Source: Homalodisca vitripennis (lineage: Eukaryota; Arthropoda; Insecta; Hemiptera; Cicadellidae). Taken from it: a stretch of 64,000 nucleotides of DNA. This document shows positions 32,185 to 44,955 of the stretch, piece after piece. The stretch is taken from contig NC_060207.1 in the NCBI RefSeq assembly GCF_021130785.1, forward strand, positions 3,060,501 to 3,124,500, written 5' to 3'. Position 1 is the stretch's first letter, and each line of letters starts with the position of its first letter. The position numbers and the translations under genes are program-made. The notes below the pieces were generated by a model. It had not been told where the DNA came from and did not search any database. It saw only the letters and a list, made by a program, of their open reading frames with translations.

Positions 32185-33974
32185 ACAGAAAACACCAGGA
32201 ACTTCAGAAAATAAACTGCGACATTTGAAATGTTATTCTTGGTTATAAACAGAAGAAAACAATAACAAACAAGGCAATGAAAAAAAAAACAGATGACAAA
32301 CAAGGGTACCAATATCAAAAGACGTAATAGTAATACAGCTCTCTTTTGCACAAAGAGTTATAGTCCTACAATATGAAATACTGTCTTCTCAATGCTGAAA
32401 CTCTCACCAAAAATTTGAAGTACAGCCTTTAGAAAAAAAAATTTCATTCAAGAACTACTTGACCGATTTTCATGAATTAGCCGCTATGGCCCCTCTCTAG
32501 TGGGACAGACCCTATGTACCGTAAATTAGTTAATAATTTTCATATAATGTAAATTTCGCAACCTAGTCAGCCAGTATAATATAATATTATTTTACATCCA
32601 ATGTTCCGGAACTAAATTATTGGGCGGAGTAACTACCTAATTGGCACGCGTATGAATATTTTCTTCTAACCCTTTGTAGCAGCCCAACTACGTGACCGAT
32701 CATACCTCGCGCGCTTTGTCCGTAAGTAAAATTTATCTTTTCGTATTATTAAATTAGCCCTTTGATGCCAAACGTATAAAAATGAATGTAACGTAAAGTT
32801 GTGAATAGTAAAGTAACGTACCCTTGAAGATCTTTTATTTGCTTGATTGAGATAGATAAAAGTTGTGGCGTTATCCTTATGGCGAACACGTTTTTATAAT
32901 AAGTAATTTGTATCATTAAATGGCTAATACCGTCGCGAATTTGTTTTAGGCGAGTTCACGTAGCTCACGTAGCTGATGTATCTCACGTGTTGTTTGAGTA
33001 GATGGCTACCACTTTCCCAACTCTACTCCTCTTCTAGGAATAACTGTTCTTAGACTACAGCTTCAAAGTCTCGTGCCAAGACGCCGAAGCCCGGGTTGTG
33101 AGTCTACATATTGCGAAGGGAAGTGGAATCTTATTGTTTTATAAAGTAACATCGTAGGCATAATTCCACAGAACATTGGATATTTTAGGCCCACCTATAA
33201 GATATGCATTTTTAGTTATTATATTCCAAATGGCAGCAACGTGACATTACATACTTTTCCTTTACCATCTAAAAGTGGTGCTTGTAAGTTTTAATAATTA
33301 AACTGAACTTACAAGTAAACTTTGCAATTCGAGTATTTATTACTACGACCTCAGAAGTCACCACCCCCATGTATTACCGTCAAACGGTACACCGATTTCA
33401 TCCGCCATTACAGTGCTGAAAGGGTCTCTCTTTTAAACCGTGGATAATAGCAGGGAATTTTCGCAAGTATTTTTGCAATTTATTTGCCACAGCTTATTGT
33501 ATGTTTGGCTTGGAACTATGTTGTGCTCTGGCCGATTTCAGCATGACCTGATGTTTAGTATATTTAATGTGTTCGCTCACTAGTGTGGCTGTTAAACGTT
33601 TCGTCTTTCAAATCTAGCTTGGACGCTAGCTCAGCTATATAGAACTTTTTGCACCACCAAATGCAATAAAATATCCTTTCTCTTACCAAGAGGTTTTAAA
33701 TATTTTAATTATAATATTAATTTTAATATTGAAATTTTAGTTTGATACGGTGTTTTCGTTTTAAACAATTTTGGCTGATGGAATTTGATATTATGCCTCG
33801 ACGAATAAATTGTCTTTATTGGCGTAATTATTTCTTTTTGCTACGCCTCTTGTTTATTATAAAATGCGCCTATGAAGGAAAACTCTATGATGTCTCATAA
33901 ACTTCAGCTTTTAGCTTACTAAATAAACTTTTAGAAATGTATGTGCCACATTCACTAAAAGTTAACCTGTGTAG

Positions 33975-34060
33975 AATTATCGGGGTTGGCATAGGAGAAG
34001 ACTTCAGCGCCCATCAGATTAGACGACCGTATTTCAGGTAGAAACAGCACAATGACAGTG
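33975..34060 (+). repeat. dispersed 60-80 bp repeat, copy 2
   Basis: GGGGTTGGC ... GCCCATCAGATTAGAC ... TTTCAG aligns with 26,377-26,460. Confidence 0.5.
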
Positions 34061-34421
34061 CTGTAGTTTACTAGCTTTTGTTTTACGCTATAAAAATACA
34101 CGCAGTTATCGGTATTTTTCATGATATAAAAAGTGATAGATAATCACACAATTAAGGTAAACCTTATAAAATGTTTTCAATCTAACAAAATAAAGCTTAT
34201 TAAACTCAGGCGCTATAGATCAGAAACCTCGTTAGCCTAAATTTTGAATATTTAGAAGGCACATAAAATGGTTTTTAACACATGTATTTTTACACCCGAA
34301 ACGCATTATAGATTGTTTTACTTTACTTTACGGACACAAGATTGCTGAAAAAATTAATTTTGAAGACTCGTGTGAAATTTTACTAGGCTATACTAATGAA
34401 ACTCATGCATTTTACTCGCAG

Positions 34422-34655
34422 ACGTGTCATAAAATACTCACGAGTCTATATCAAAAGTATGATTATAAGGTAGCAATGTTTCAGAGACATAAATTTCTTT
34501 ATCTTGATAAAAACGTAGAACCTGGAGAACCAGAAGTCATTATGAATACAAATCAAGTTGCCCGAACAGTGGGTGAAATACGTAGTCTAGTTGGCTCTTG
34601 CTCCCGTGTTGTCTACAATATCATTGCAGATTTTGAGAAAGTTACCCCTCCATAA
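34422..34655 (+). CDS. candidate terminal exon of an unidentified gene
   Basis: The sequence TTTTACTCGCAG at 34,410-34,421 is a good 3' splice acceptor. It is followed by exactly 78 codons in phase 0, ending at TAA 34,653-34,655. The protein includes CHKILTSLYQKYDYKVAMFQ, FLYLDKNVEPGEPEVIMNTN, and VARTVGEIRSLVGSCSRVVY followed by NIIADFEKV. The same frame stays open upstream to about 34,245 (roughly 136 codons in all), which is unusual in this AT-rich DNA, so the exon could be longer or the frame could be part of an old gene copy. An AATAAA lies at about 34,978. No homologue is recognised. Confidence 0.35.
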   Translation, partial: TCHKILTSLYQKYDYKVAMFQRHKFLYLDKNVEPGEPEVIMNTNQVARTVGEIRSLVGSCSRVVYNIIADFEKVTPP

Positions 34656-36914
34656 ACTGCCTAATCATTTGGCTCCCTATTAAAATAATCTACCGGCAAT
34701 AGACTAGATTAATATTGATGCTCTTATTGATTTTGTGGTCGTTTTTTGTTTGAAAAATATCTTGGGAACTAAGAATTATGATCTTTTGTGACTGTTTCTC
34801 CTCTATTCTCTATTGCCGTAGTTCCTTGATGGATAGTTTTCCAGATATTTTTACCTCGAAGCAGAGTTTAACGCATCTATATTTGAATGTTTTAGCAAAT
34901 ATTTGTGCACTATTGCTCTAATATATAAAATGTCAAATTGAGTTGTGAAAATGGCAACATGTTACCAAGGAGGGCTTAATAAATGCATAACAGTATTGTA
35001 ATCAAATTGTGAAGACAATTTATATTTTCTATGCTAATTTATGACGTACGTACGCAAAAATTTTGCATTGCTAAATGATTTATAGATATTTTTGTATCTA
35101 TTTTACATATAACCATAATATGTAACATGACCAACAAAGCAACACGAAGTGAACGAATGATGTGATAGAAAACCCCCTTAGTTACCGATAACTTAACAAC
35201 ATGAAGTTTTAATGAAATAAGTTATGTAAAAATTGTATAAATATCTATTACATTTATAATTTTAAAGTATATTCTTGATAATATGCTTGTTCAAATGTAA
35301 GCCACTGAAATTATTTTTTTTTTAATAAGGGGCATATTGTATTTACTATTATTATGAGATATTTTGTTTTTAAGAATTTATGAAACTTAAGACACGTATT
35401 TGTTATTGAAACAAGCGAATTTATTTTGGAACAAGATGGTAAATAAATGTATCGATTAGTATATTAGTAAAACAATACAATATTTTGCTTTTCTTTTTGA
35501 CCATAGACTCAAGTCTAGTTTATTTTCTAAGAGTTTTTTGTGTCTCTGTATATGCATAACACAGTAGGGATTACCTCTTTAGTAGACCAATATTGGCTAC
35601 AGTTGAAGTTCAATATAGCAGACAAAACAATATGAATTTTGGAACGTTTTAAATTTTTTCCAATTAAATTTTTCTAACAATGTTACTTTAATTTATATAC
35701 ATTTGGGGTTTTACTGGAAAATGTCCAGTGATTCCTTTGTATTATTAAGATAATTATTTTTTTTATGAAATAAATATTTAATAAGCCGGTTTTATTTTGT
35801 ATATATTTCTTTAGACACAAATCTAAATACTGAAATAATAAACAATATTTTATCGAATGACTTAATGTTTGAATAATTTAATAAAATTTTAAAAACAAAT
35901 CTGGATACAGTTAGGAGTATTGTTTAATTAATGTGTTAATTAAATACAAGATCTAATTACCTTACGTCTTAAAAGTAACGCTTTAGCTTACCAGAAATTA
36001 TGTTCATACTTCATCCATACTCTGAATACAATAAACACCCCACTTTTAAACACTTGGTATCTAGGAGTTATATCATTAACCGTAAATGTCAAAATGTTAC
36101 ACCTAAAGTAAACATTGATGGATAGTAGTTTTTTGCGGTTGGTTATAAAAGGAGTAGGTTATTCTTTTTTACTGTTACAGTTTGTTCAAACCTTAATCGT
36201 GAAAAAGACCCTTTTTCTGCGCCCTCATGTCTGAAGAGACCACAGCAAGAGACTGCTTGATTTGATTACGTCGTGATAACCGCCGTGGCAAGAACCTCAA
36301 CCAGTTGTTTATGCTGTGGGATCTTGGCAGAGGGCATACTAAACCTCTCAGCTCTGTATGTCCTGTCACGTGACTGGATATGTACCGAACCGGTCACAGG
36401 TTTAAGTGGAGGTTTACTTCTTGTCTTCGTGAACGGAAATAACCTCAGTTTCCTACAGTTTATATCACAATAATTTTCGGTATATACATAATTAACTCTT
36501 GCATTTATTCTGTATGTATATTCCTAGAACAAGTAATGAACTACTAGCACCAGAATACATTGTAATATCAATGAGACGATATGAAATCTGAAACACGTCT
36601 CGTCTGACTCATTAAGTGAAGCGGCTCTTGTACGTGTCTTGTTCCTGCTTGCGTTAACTTGGTTATGCTGCAGCATAATGAGTGTATTAAGTGTTTCAGC
36701 TTACAAAATAGTTCTTTATTGATATTTTTAGAAATAAACACTCAATAATTGGATTGGCCTTCTGACTCTTTTATTTACCAACTCTTGTATACTATTTAAA
36801 ACTTATACAAAAATGTCCCGAAAATCTCCAATATTGAACGTATTAGTTTTTCTATTAAACTCAGAAAATCAAAAAAGTCGAACTTTAAGTATTTTTGTAA
36901 TATGCATGTATTTT

Positions 36915-37140
36915 ACGGGAGCTGCCAGAAGAAGGGAGCTGCTAGAGGACAAGAGCTGCAATAAGGACGGGAGCTGCCAGAGGACAGGAGCTGCTAGAGA
37001 ACAAGAGCTGCAATAAGGACGGGAGCTGCCAGAGGACAGGAGCTGCTAGAGGACAAGAGCTGCAATAAGGACGGGAGCTGCCAGAGGACAGGAGCTGCTA
37101 GAGAACAAGAGCTGCAAGAGAATGGGAGCTGCCAGAGAAT
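36915..37140. repeat. GC-richer minisatellite, 52-bp unit of three 17-18 bp subunits
   Basis: Subunits of the type GGGAGCTGCCAGAGGAC, AGGAGCTGCTAGAGGAC and AAGAGCTGCAATAAGGAC are arranged as a 52-bp higher unit (for example starting at 36,951 and 37,003). About four units are present. Confidence 0.85.
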
Positions 37141-37540
37141 GGTACCTGTCAGAAGGGGGAATTTCCCATATTCCAAGGCTGGCCATTGGCCTTGAGCTTT
37201 CTATTGCCAGGAGGCCGCATAGGTGAAAACTACCGGAAGGTGTTTGCTCTCAGAGGCTGAGATGTCTCGGAAGTCGTGTTACCCAGAAGGTAGAAGCTTC
37301 CTGAGGTAGGATGCTGCAGCGCCCAATTTAGGATTAGAGCTATCCGGTCTCTGGTGTTCTCAGACGAGGGACTCTTCGAGGGTATCAAAGTTAGTTTGCA
37401 ATATAGACATTTTTAGGAATCAGATGGACTATTACTCGTTAGTGCAAATAGTCTTTATTATCTTCGTGTTTCCATTCTTCGGTAGAATTTTAAACGTATC
37501 GTACTTAATCAAACTTTTATGATTTCTATCAAATTCCTCG

Positions 37541-39364
37541 TTTCCTGACAACTTCAATACTACCAAAAACTTATCTGAAAATGAATTTAGAGCAATTAAA
37601 TCACTACGTGAAAACAAAGACGTAATTATTTTACCCAGCGACAAAGGTAATTCGTTCTGATGAATTCTTTAGATTATATTGGTGAATCACAAAGACAACT
37701 GAATGACACATCATCATATGAAAAATTAGACGTAGATCCTTCTCCTCAACATAATGAACAAATCCAAAATTACCTTATGAACCTCAAGAGTCCTCAAGAG
37801 GGATTGTCTCAGAAAGCCATTGAACTACTAAAACCTAGATATCCTAGAACTCCGGTGTTTTACACTTTACCGAAAACACACAAGCCTACCAGACCACCTC
37901 CTGGCAGGCCTATTATCTCCAGCTATGGATGCCCTACGGAAAGGATATTTGCTTATGTTGACGACATCTTGCAGCCGTTTGTAAGAACACTTCCTTCCTA
38001 TATCAAGGAAAGTAATGAATTTTTAACTAAATTAGCTCAAATTAATCAACCCTTGCCTGACGACGTCTTATTGTGTACTGTCGATGTAGAATCTTTGTAC
38101 ACAAATATTCCTACAGATGATGGTCTCAGCCCTGTCCAAAATTACCTTGATTCTCGCCCAAACGATTGCAAACCTAGTACTAATTTCATTCTCAAACTTA
38201 TGACCATGATTTTAACCTTAAATAATTTTAAATTTCAAGACCAAAATTACCTTCAAACTAAAGGAACTGCTATGGGCACACGGATGGCTCCTTCTTATGC
38301 CAATCTTTTTATGGGACTATTGGAAAATAATTTCTTAACCAGTCAAAATTATAAACCTTTAATTTGGTTCAGGTAAATAGATGATATTTTTATAATATGG
38401 CAGCATGGTATCAAAGAACTTAACGACTTTCTTTTTAATCTCTATAAATTTAGCATTTTAAAATTTACATGGTCTATCTCACCAGATTCAGTAACATACT
38501 TGGATACTGATTTATTTATTGAAAATCATAATTTGAAAACAAAAATTCATATCAAAGACAGTAACAAAATGCAATATTTGCATTTCACCAGCTGCCATCC
38601 AGTTCGCATTAAAAAATCTATCCCCAAGAGTTTATCAATAAGAGCAAAAACTTTTTGTAGCAATCAATCTGACTCCCATAACTACATAAACAGACTGTCC
38701 CATGTACTTTTTGAAAGGGGGTATCCAAAAAAACTTGTTGATAGACAAATCAGAGCACCTAACAATATTTCCAGTGCTATTAATCCTAATGATCCTAAAT
38801 TTATCACCAAATATTTTCCTGGCCTTCATAAAATCAACAAAATTCTAAGTGTTTCTTTTCATATTTTGGAATCTTCCCCTGAAACTATAAATGTATTTTC
38901 TAAGCCCCCAAAAGTAATTTTTAAAAACCTCCAAATTTACAAAACATTCTCTCTAGACCGAAATTAAAGTATGAGAGAAATCCAAAAAGTAATAACATCA
39001 ATGTGTGCAATCCTTGCAACAAGCCAAGATGCGGCATTTGATGTTAATAAATTCTAAATCGTTTGAAAGTAGCACAACTGAAAAAGAATATCCTATTAAA
39101 GGTAATATTGATTTCACTACAAAAAACATAATTTATCAACTAACCTGTAAATTCTGTCCCAAAGACTATATTGGAAAAAACATCACTCCATTACGAGTGA
39201 GAATGACTAATCATCGATTTGATGTTGTTCATCAAAATTATGAGAGACCATTATCTGATCATGCGATTCAACACAATCAAACTAAATTAGAAAATTGCTT
39301 CAGCCTAAAACGAATTTACCATTTAGAGCCAAACCCCAATCAAAATACCAATCTGATAAATTAA
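37541..39364 (+). pseudogene. Penelope-like reverse transcriptase with GIY-YIG endonuclease, nonsense codon in YIDD
   Basis: An N-terminal piece (from 37,541) ends KDVIILPSDKGN, then a frame change leads to a long block from 37,660 to 38,967 in one frame. It contains RTPVFYTLPKTHKPTRPPPG, RPIISSYGCPTERI, LLCTVDVESLYTNIP (RT motif A), TKGTAMGTRMAPSYANLFMG (motif B) and WFR-stop-IDDIF (motif C). The only stop in this block, at 38,374-38,376, occupies the Tyr position of YIDD. A thumb region follows. After one more frame change near 38,970 the linker NVCNPCNKPRCGI and the endonuclease core KNIIYQLTCKFC...KDYIGKNITPLRVR lead to a stop at about 39,364. The copy appears young, with few disruptions in about 600 codons. 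Confidence 0.85.
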
Positions 39365-39606
39365 GAAATGTTGAAATCGCACATCAATTAATTTTAAAAT
39401 TAAGGCAACCAGATGGGTTGAACCTAAGATGATTCTCTTTTCCTTTCTATAACAAAAAATTTTTAGTACTTTGTAAACATTTACAAATATTCTACACACA
39501 GCTGACTGGAATCTTGTTGTTTATGGTATTTATTTGTTAAAATGTTTTGGTTATGTCTTTTGTTCTTGGTTTGAGTTCTGTTTATATGTTTTAATTTAGT
39601 GTAGTT

Positions 39607-39640
39607 CTGATGAAGGGTTCCGTGAACTCGAAAATTAAAC
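39607..39640 (+). ncRNA. hammerhead-ribozyme-like motif in Penelope copy 2
   Basis: CTGATGA, one extra A, a six-pair stem GGGTTC/GAACTC with a CGT loop, then GAAA. The cores match the hammerhead consensus. Stem III is very short (AATT) and the extra base before stem II is non-canonical. Confidence 0.4.
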
Positions 39641-39652
39641 ATGAGCACTGAA

Positions 39653-39689
39653 TTTTTGTTTTTGTGTACACTTTAAAGTACTTAGAAGA

Positions 39690-39741
<52 letters not shown>

Positions 39742-39865
39742 TCTTCTAAGTACTTTAAAGTGTACACAAAAACAGAAACAAAAATTATGAAGATAATTAT
39801 ATATATACTCTTCTAAGTACTTTAAAGTGTACACAAAAACAGAAACAAAAATTATTAAGATATAT
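39653..39865. repeat. TA-rich foldback and direct repeat at the Penelope 3' end
   Basis: A 27-bp perfect inverted repeat, GTGTACACTTTAAAGTACTT... at 39,664-39,690 and its complement at 39,741-39,767, flanks about 25 TA units. A third arm copy, in the orientation of the second, lies at about 39,808-39,850. Confidence 0.9.
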
Positions 39866-42800
39866 ATATAATTATCATATATGCATAGGCTTTATGCATA
39901 TGCTTAACATGATGCAGAGACTTTAACATGAATAATTTATTCATTACTAGAATAAAGAGTCTATGAAACTAAATATTTAAGACGTACACATCCTTAAAAG
40001 TTTGGATTAAAAAGTTCAGAGCAAACTTTAAAATTGAACTTAGAACTAATTTGCAGTTTTGAAGTTAACTTGTTTTCAGTTACCCAGAACTGACATGAAT
40101 ATTGGTGACTCATAATACTAACTTAAGTTAAGAAATAATGTTCTTAGTTTTTCTCAAATTCCAGCCTTGTATTATTTGTGTATCAATTACATTTATGCCA
40201 ATATAGGATGTTACATCCTGTACGGGATGATATTAAAACGTGGGTTGACTTTGTTGGTTGAGTTTTAGCGAAACACATCTCTTGAGAGTCTGGCTAAATA
40301 TTATTCTGAAAGGCTGGAGGCAATGGTCTGTCTGTCCACACGATAACTCGAACACAAAACGACCGATGGACTTGAAAACTGTGCATGAAGCTTCCTTTAA
40401 ATGTGAACAGCACTGGAATAGATGATGGTGCGGGTCACTCCATGGGTTTTGGTTGAGCGGTGGTGAATACTATTACGTTTGTCCTATGGTTAACCATAAT
40501 GGGAACTATAAAAAAAGCATGAGTAATATCATGTTACATTTAAAAATGTGTCATAAAGTCAAATAAAAGAGTGTAAGTTTTATCGTTAAAAGACGATGAC
40601 AAGATTTAGTAACCCAAACTCTTGCATTGCAGTATCCCCCCTAGCTCACCAGAAATTTACTATTTGAATACTACTTTGAAACCTAACTTAACGAAAATAA
40701 TTGTGCATGTGTATCATTTGGCAAGATATGCCGATAAATATGACTTCCGTGCATTTTCCACGAAATTCATTTCTTTAGAGACAAGAATGTTTTCTACGTC
40801 GGTGCATGGCAAACCATGGAATTTGCTAAGGGTAATTCTATGTCAAGTTTGATTTGTATGGTTATATGTCTATCCGTCTGCCCGCAGGAGTTGTAGATTT
40901 GATAATTTGCAAGCAAACTCAGCAAAGGCTGTAACGCAGGACGTGGAGTGGGTACTCGTACATTTGTATCTTTTAAACCGTTGGTCTTACGAAACAATTA
41001 AAATGTGACTATTACTTCGTCCTTACTAAGTATTCGTCCTTACTTTTCGGCTTACTTTAAAAATAAATTTTTCAAACTTAAAGAAATTTGTACGCATTTC
41101 ATGTTTTTTTGTTAACTCTTTCAAGCGATATAGAGGAAATTAACAGTACCTCTGATAGTAGAATAAAGATAAAAAGTAGTCTAGGCAAGGCCTGAAATTT
41201 GCATATTACTATTTAGGGCTAAAGTAACCCAGATATTTATACAATAATGGTCTCTTTGAGGTTTTATGTATATTCTGCTTACAACAATATAAAAATGCAA
41301 GTTAAAACTAAAATACTATAGGCAAATAGATTTATAAAATAATACCGAAGACCATAAATATTTTATAGTCACATTTAAACACTTTCAGACCTAGGCGTTC
41401 ATGTTACACTACATTAGGTGTAAATACCATTACCTCAAATCTTCACGTAGGGCTGAGGGTGTAAATCGGAACTTGATCATAAAATCAGGTTGCTCTATTA
41501 CACAAATTAAATGTCGACACATTTTGGAAAATATGGCGGCGATCTTTTGAAGTTTCAATTGATTTACAATGTAAACAAAAAATATGAACGGTTCCCCGTT
41601 TAAAGTTTTTGGTCAGACTTGCGGTTAACAGCCAGAAAAACAACAAAGCATTATTTAAGATGCTACAGTACATGTGTAATAGCTGACCTCCAACACAGAC
41701 CTCGCTTGGCACAATGAAATAAGCAGTGTATTCGTAGAGAACTACGTACGGACTGAGATAGCTCACTAACAATAATACGTTGTCTCACCTCAGCACACCA
41801 TTCTGTGTTTCATTACAGAATATGGTTTACCTTTAAAAGGAACCTGGAACCAGAACAAAAACAGGAAAATGTTCTCCAACATTCATACTGGTTGTACCTG
41901 ACATTGTTAGAAATTTACATGTCTTCCTCTATATTACATCAATTCTTCAAACTGGAATAAACTTATCCTCCCGAAGGAGGTTATCTGGATACAAAAAATA
42001 AAAGATTAAATGTTCTTTATGACCCTTGGGCTCCAACTATGTCACGTTTCTCCTGAATGTACGATAATAGACCTCAAAAGTTTACCTATTTGACTTGAAA
42101 GGTCATTCGGAACTATGACTTCACAGAAAATGACTATTATCAGGGTAATTTCTGGTATTTGATAGAAGGCCCTATTTCTGTACTCCATCGTAAAAAATCG
42201 CTGCGACTTACAAAGTACACTTTGCTTAGACAGGGAGGGCACGCGGCACTATATCATAAATAACTGTAGATATAATATTTTTGTATGTTCTCTGACATCT
42301 TTAAGACATTTAAAAACACACTCCTAAGAACTCTATTTTATACCAAAGTGTTATGCCAGAAAACAGTTTGGCATCAAACGTAGTTCATCCGGACCAAACG
42401 GATGACAAAAAACTTCTTTCACAAAAGACGAAACGTTCTTTACCAAACTAGTTCAATATTCGAACTGTTTTAAATTTTTTAAGGATGTCGGGAGGAAATA
42501 ATACGTAGAAATTATTCTTGATGTTCTATTCTTACACATTTAAATATTTTTTCAGTATACTTTACGTATCAGCAATAATTGACCAATTTTTATTTTAGAA
42601 AATATGGGTGCTAGTTCTGCAAATAAGAAATTATTAAAATGAGGATGGTAAATAATTATCTGAAATCAACGTGTTCACAACATCCAGGTATAATGAAATA
42701 TGATGTGTGGGGTATTTAAAATAAAATATGTAATGAGGTATGCGATGCTAAGGCAAACAACACGGAGAATTAAAAAATCATGATAACTGTGTCATTCCAA

Positions 42801-43512
42801 TGTTTTAAAACGCGGCTTGAAATTATTTTAAGGAAACTTAAAATAAACTTATTACATATTGCAATCGGAAATGATAATTAGTGTTACCGGTTAAGAATAT
42901 TTAATTCTATCCAAAAAAATTTCCTTTACTTGAGTACGAAATTATTAAATTTTTTTCTGAATATAAAGTATTTATACTGAAAAATATCCCTCACAGTGTG
43001 GGTGGAAAAGTTGACATTGTCGTGAATGATTATTTATTTTTCATCGAGTAGAGATACCCAGCCAACCTAACGAATATCTCTTCAGACTATAAAATCAAAG
43101 GTTTAACACTATGTTAGTAACTTACATGAGAATACATGTTTAAAGTAAAAATTCCTTTCAAAGAATTATAAGTAATGTTATACATCGGGTTGTCTGGTTT
43201 AAAAATGTATTTTTTAAATGTTTTCTTTCATAATATTGTTCCTTAAAGGGAGCATTAAGGATATCTTTCCGGCTCAGAAGAAATAAGTCGGTCGGCAGAT
43301 TTTGTGATAACTGAATATCATTAATTTATTTCTCACAAGACTTATTTATACTCGTCATCTGAAAATTAGTTTAAAATACAAAAACAATGTTTATTACTAG
43401 AAGATTTACGAAACTGTATCAGCAATCTAGAACAAAACTTTGTATTTTCATATATAACGGAGCTATAAATTGTGTAAAGTTTAAACATGAAACAATAGCG
43501 TGTCAAGATATA
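39866..43512. other. anonymous AT-rich sequence
   Basis: No convincing gene. It contains one full-length member of the dispersed repeat family (40,320-40,500). Confidence 0.5.
40320..40500 (+). repeat. dispersed repeat family member (most complete)
   Basis: TGTCTGTCTGTCCACACGAT, GATGGACTTGAAAACTGTGCA, a GTG-rich middle, GGTTTTGGTTGAGCG and GTTTGTCCTATGGTTAACCA occur in order. Confidence 0.55.
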
Positions 43513-43970
43513 CAGGGTGTACATAAAGTCCTGCACTGGTATAATATTTTCTAAACGATAACAGATAAATGAACAAGATTTGGTACATCAATACTACACC
43601 TAAAAATCTACTTTTTGAAGGAACTATCAGTTTTCTGTAATATCATGGGGACGTCCCGCAAGGAGTCGGAAGGAAATCTTAAATAGGAGCATAGGTCAAT
43701 ATGCACATCATTTTAAAGGGCTTATCTAGCAGAGTTTAATGCCGCAAACCGCACTCAAAAAGATTGATCCAGTACAAAATGGCGGCTGTTCAAAGGTTTT
43801 ACTTGGTTACATTTCATTAGTAGCCATAACCCCGGTAAAGCAAAACTGCAACCAAACGAATACTGCAGATAAATACTACATTATGATTGTCAGTTGTACA
43901 GAAGTGAATTATGACGTAGGTTATCCTCAAGGGGTACAAATATGGTCCTAATATATTGATAACGGGGAAA
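43513..43970 (+). repeat. left terminal inverted repeat
   Basis: About 455 bp, nearly identical to the complement of 44,952-45,408. It diverges near TATATTGATAAC. The 70-codon ORF inside each arm is duplicated with the arm and is not taken as a gene. Confidence 0.9.
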
Positions 43971-44155
43971 ACCTGATAACAGTAACAATTAAAAAGCTCT
44001 TATCTTTGGGTCGCAGTTTGGACTTTCCAATTAGCCAGTCTATTCATAGTAGGCTATTCTAGTTTTCTTGTTTTAGTAGTGCTGTCCAACCTTTCTATCA
44101 GTGCACTTTAGTACAAAAGAGTTTGTCGTATTGCTTGTAGTTCTTCAACTACACT

Positions 44156-44955
44156 ATGTTGCTTGACGAACGTGAACGTATAACACTTCTTATGATGGTT
44201 GGTTGGGGAAACAACGGACGATCACACGAGGAAGCATGCCATTTATTTCATGACTACTTTCACGAGAGGCAGCCAATTTCTAGAACAACTGTAGGGAGAA
44301 CTGTTCAACGCTTTATGGAAACAGGAAGTGTTTCCGATCGTCATAGGACAGGAAGGCCCGCTACTGCGACAACTGAAGGCAACTCTTTAGATGTATTGCA
44401 CTCATTTATTGAGAATACGCAAGAGTCCCTACGCTCAGCAACACAAACTCATGACATCTCTGTTACGTCTGTTAAAAAGATTCTGAAAGGGTCTAATTTT
44501 AAGCCTTATAAAGTTCATTTGGTGCACGAACTCAACGAAGTTGATTTCGATCGACGTATAGAATTTTGTGAAACTATGATGGCCAAAATAGATTGCAACG
44601 AAATTGATGCAAACAATATTGTGTTTTCAGACGATTGTTCATTTATGCTGAATGGAAGTGTAAACAGGCACAATTGCCGTTACGTACTAGAGTAGCGAAA
44701 ATCCTCACTGGATGCGGGAAGCACATACGCAGTATTCACTAAAGGTGAATGTCTGGCTTGGTGTGATAGGTACCCAGTTGGTAGGTCCTTTCTTTATTGA
44801 AGGAAATTTAAGTGCAATATCATATTAACGTTTGCTAGAAAATGAAATTACACCAGCACTTCGAAACATGTTTGGAGAACATTACCAGAATATCTGGTTT
44901 CAACAGGACGGAGCACCCCCACACTACGGCATTGACGTAAGAGCCTATTTAAACA
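44156..44955 (+). pseudogene. Tc1/mariner transposase, frameshifted and lacking its C-terminus
   Basis: The start is ATG 44,156 (MLLDERERITLLMMVGWGNN). The N-terminal paired-like helix-turn-helix region runs through SRTTVGRTVQRFMETGSV and the GRPATAT hook, with a second helix-turn-helix around ISVTSVKKILKGSNFKPYKV. The catalytic domain begins NNIVFSDDCSFMLNGSVNRH, giving the first Asp. A frameshift at about 44,690 ends the open frame (179 aa). The shifted frame continues NVWLGVIGTQLVGPFFIEGN, a stop, then NIWFQQDGAPPHYGIDVRAY with the second Asp. Coding stops as it runs into the right inverted repeat at about 44,952, so the third catalytic acidic residue and the rest of the domain (normally about 80 or more residues) are missing. 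The copy cannot encode an active enzyme. Confidence 0.85.

Larger units (their letters stand above)
32190..36910. other. anonymous AT-rich sequence
   Basis: No transposon gene was recognised. It holds one exon-like segment (34,422-34,655), one dispersed repeat copy (33,975-34,060) and a slightly GC-richer patch at 32,930-33,110. Confidence 0.5.
37541..39665 (+). mobile_element. Penelope-like retroelement (copy 2, different lineage)
   Basis: It carries a Penelope-type reverse transcriptase, a Cys-rich linker and a GIY-YIG endonuclease, with a ribozyme-like motif and TA-rich foldback at the 3' end. The sequence is clearly different from copy 1. The Cys-containing linker before the endonuclease may place it nearer Neptune-type elements; that is a guess. 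The 5' end is not defined. Confidence 0.8.

Noticed and set aside
36273..36473. 66-codon plus-strand ORF with several Cys
   Set aside because: Non-ATG start, no homologue recognised and no splice or promoter support.
41485..41772. 95-codon minus-strand ORF
   Set aside because: Composition is not convincing, no family recognised, and it is isolated in anonymous DNA.
43739..43951. 70-77 codon ORF (MPQTALKKIDPVQNGGC) seen twice, at 43,739 (+) and 45,182 (-)
   Set aside because: It lies in the mariner terminal inverted repeats, so the duplication is structural; no protein family recognised.
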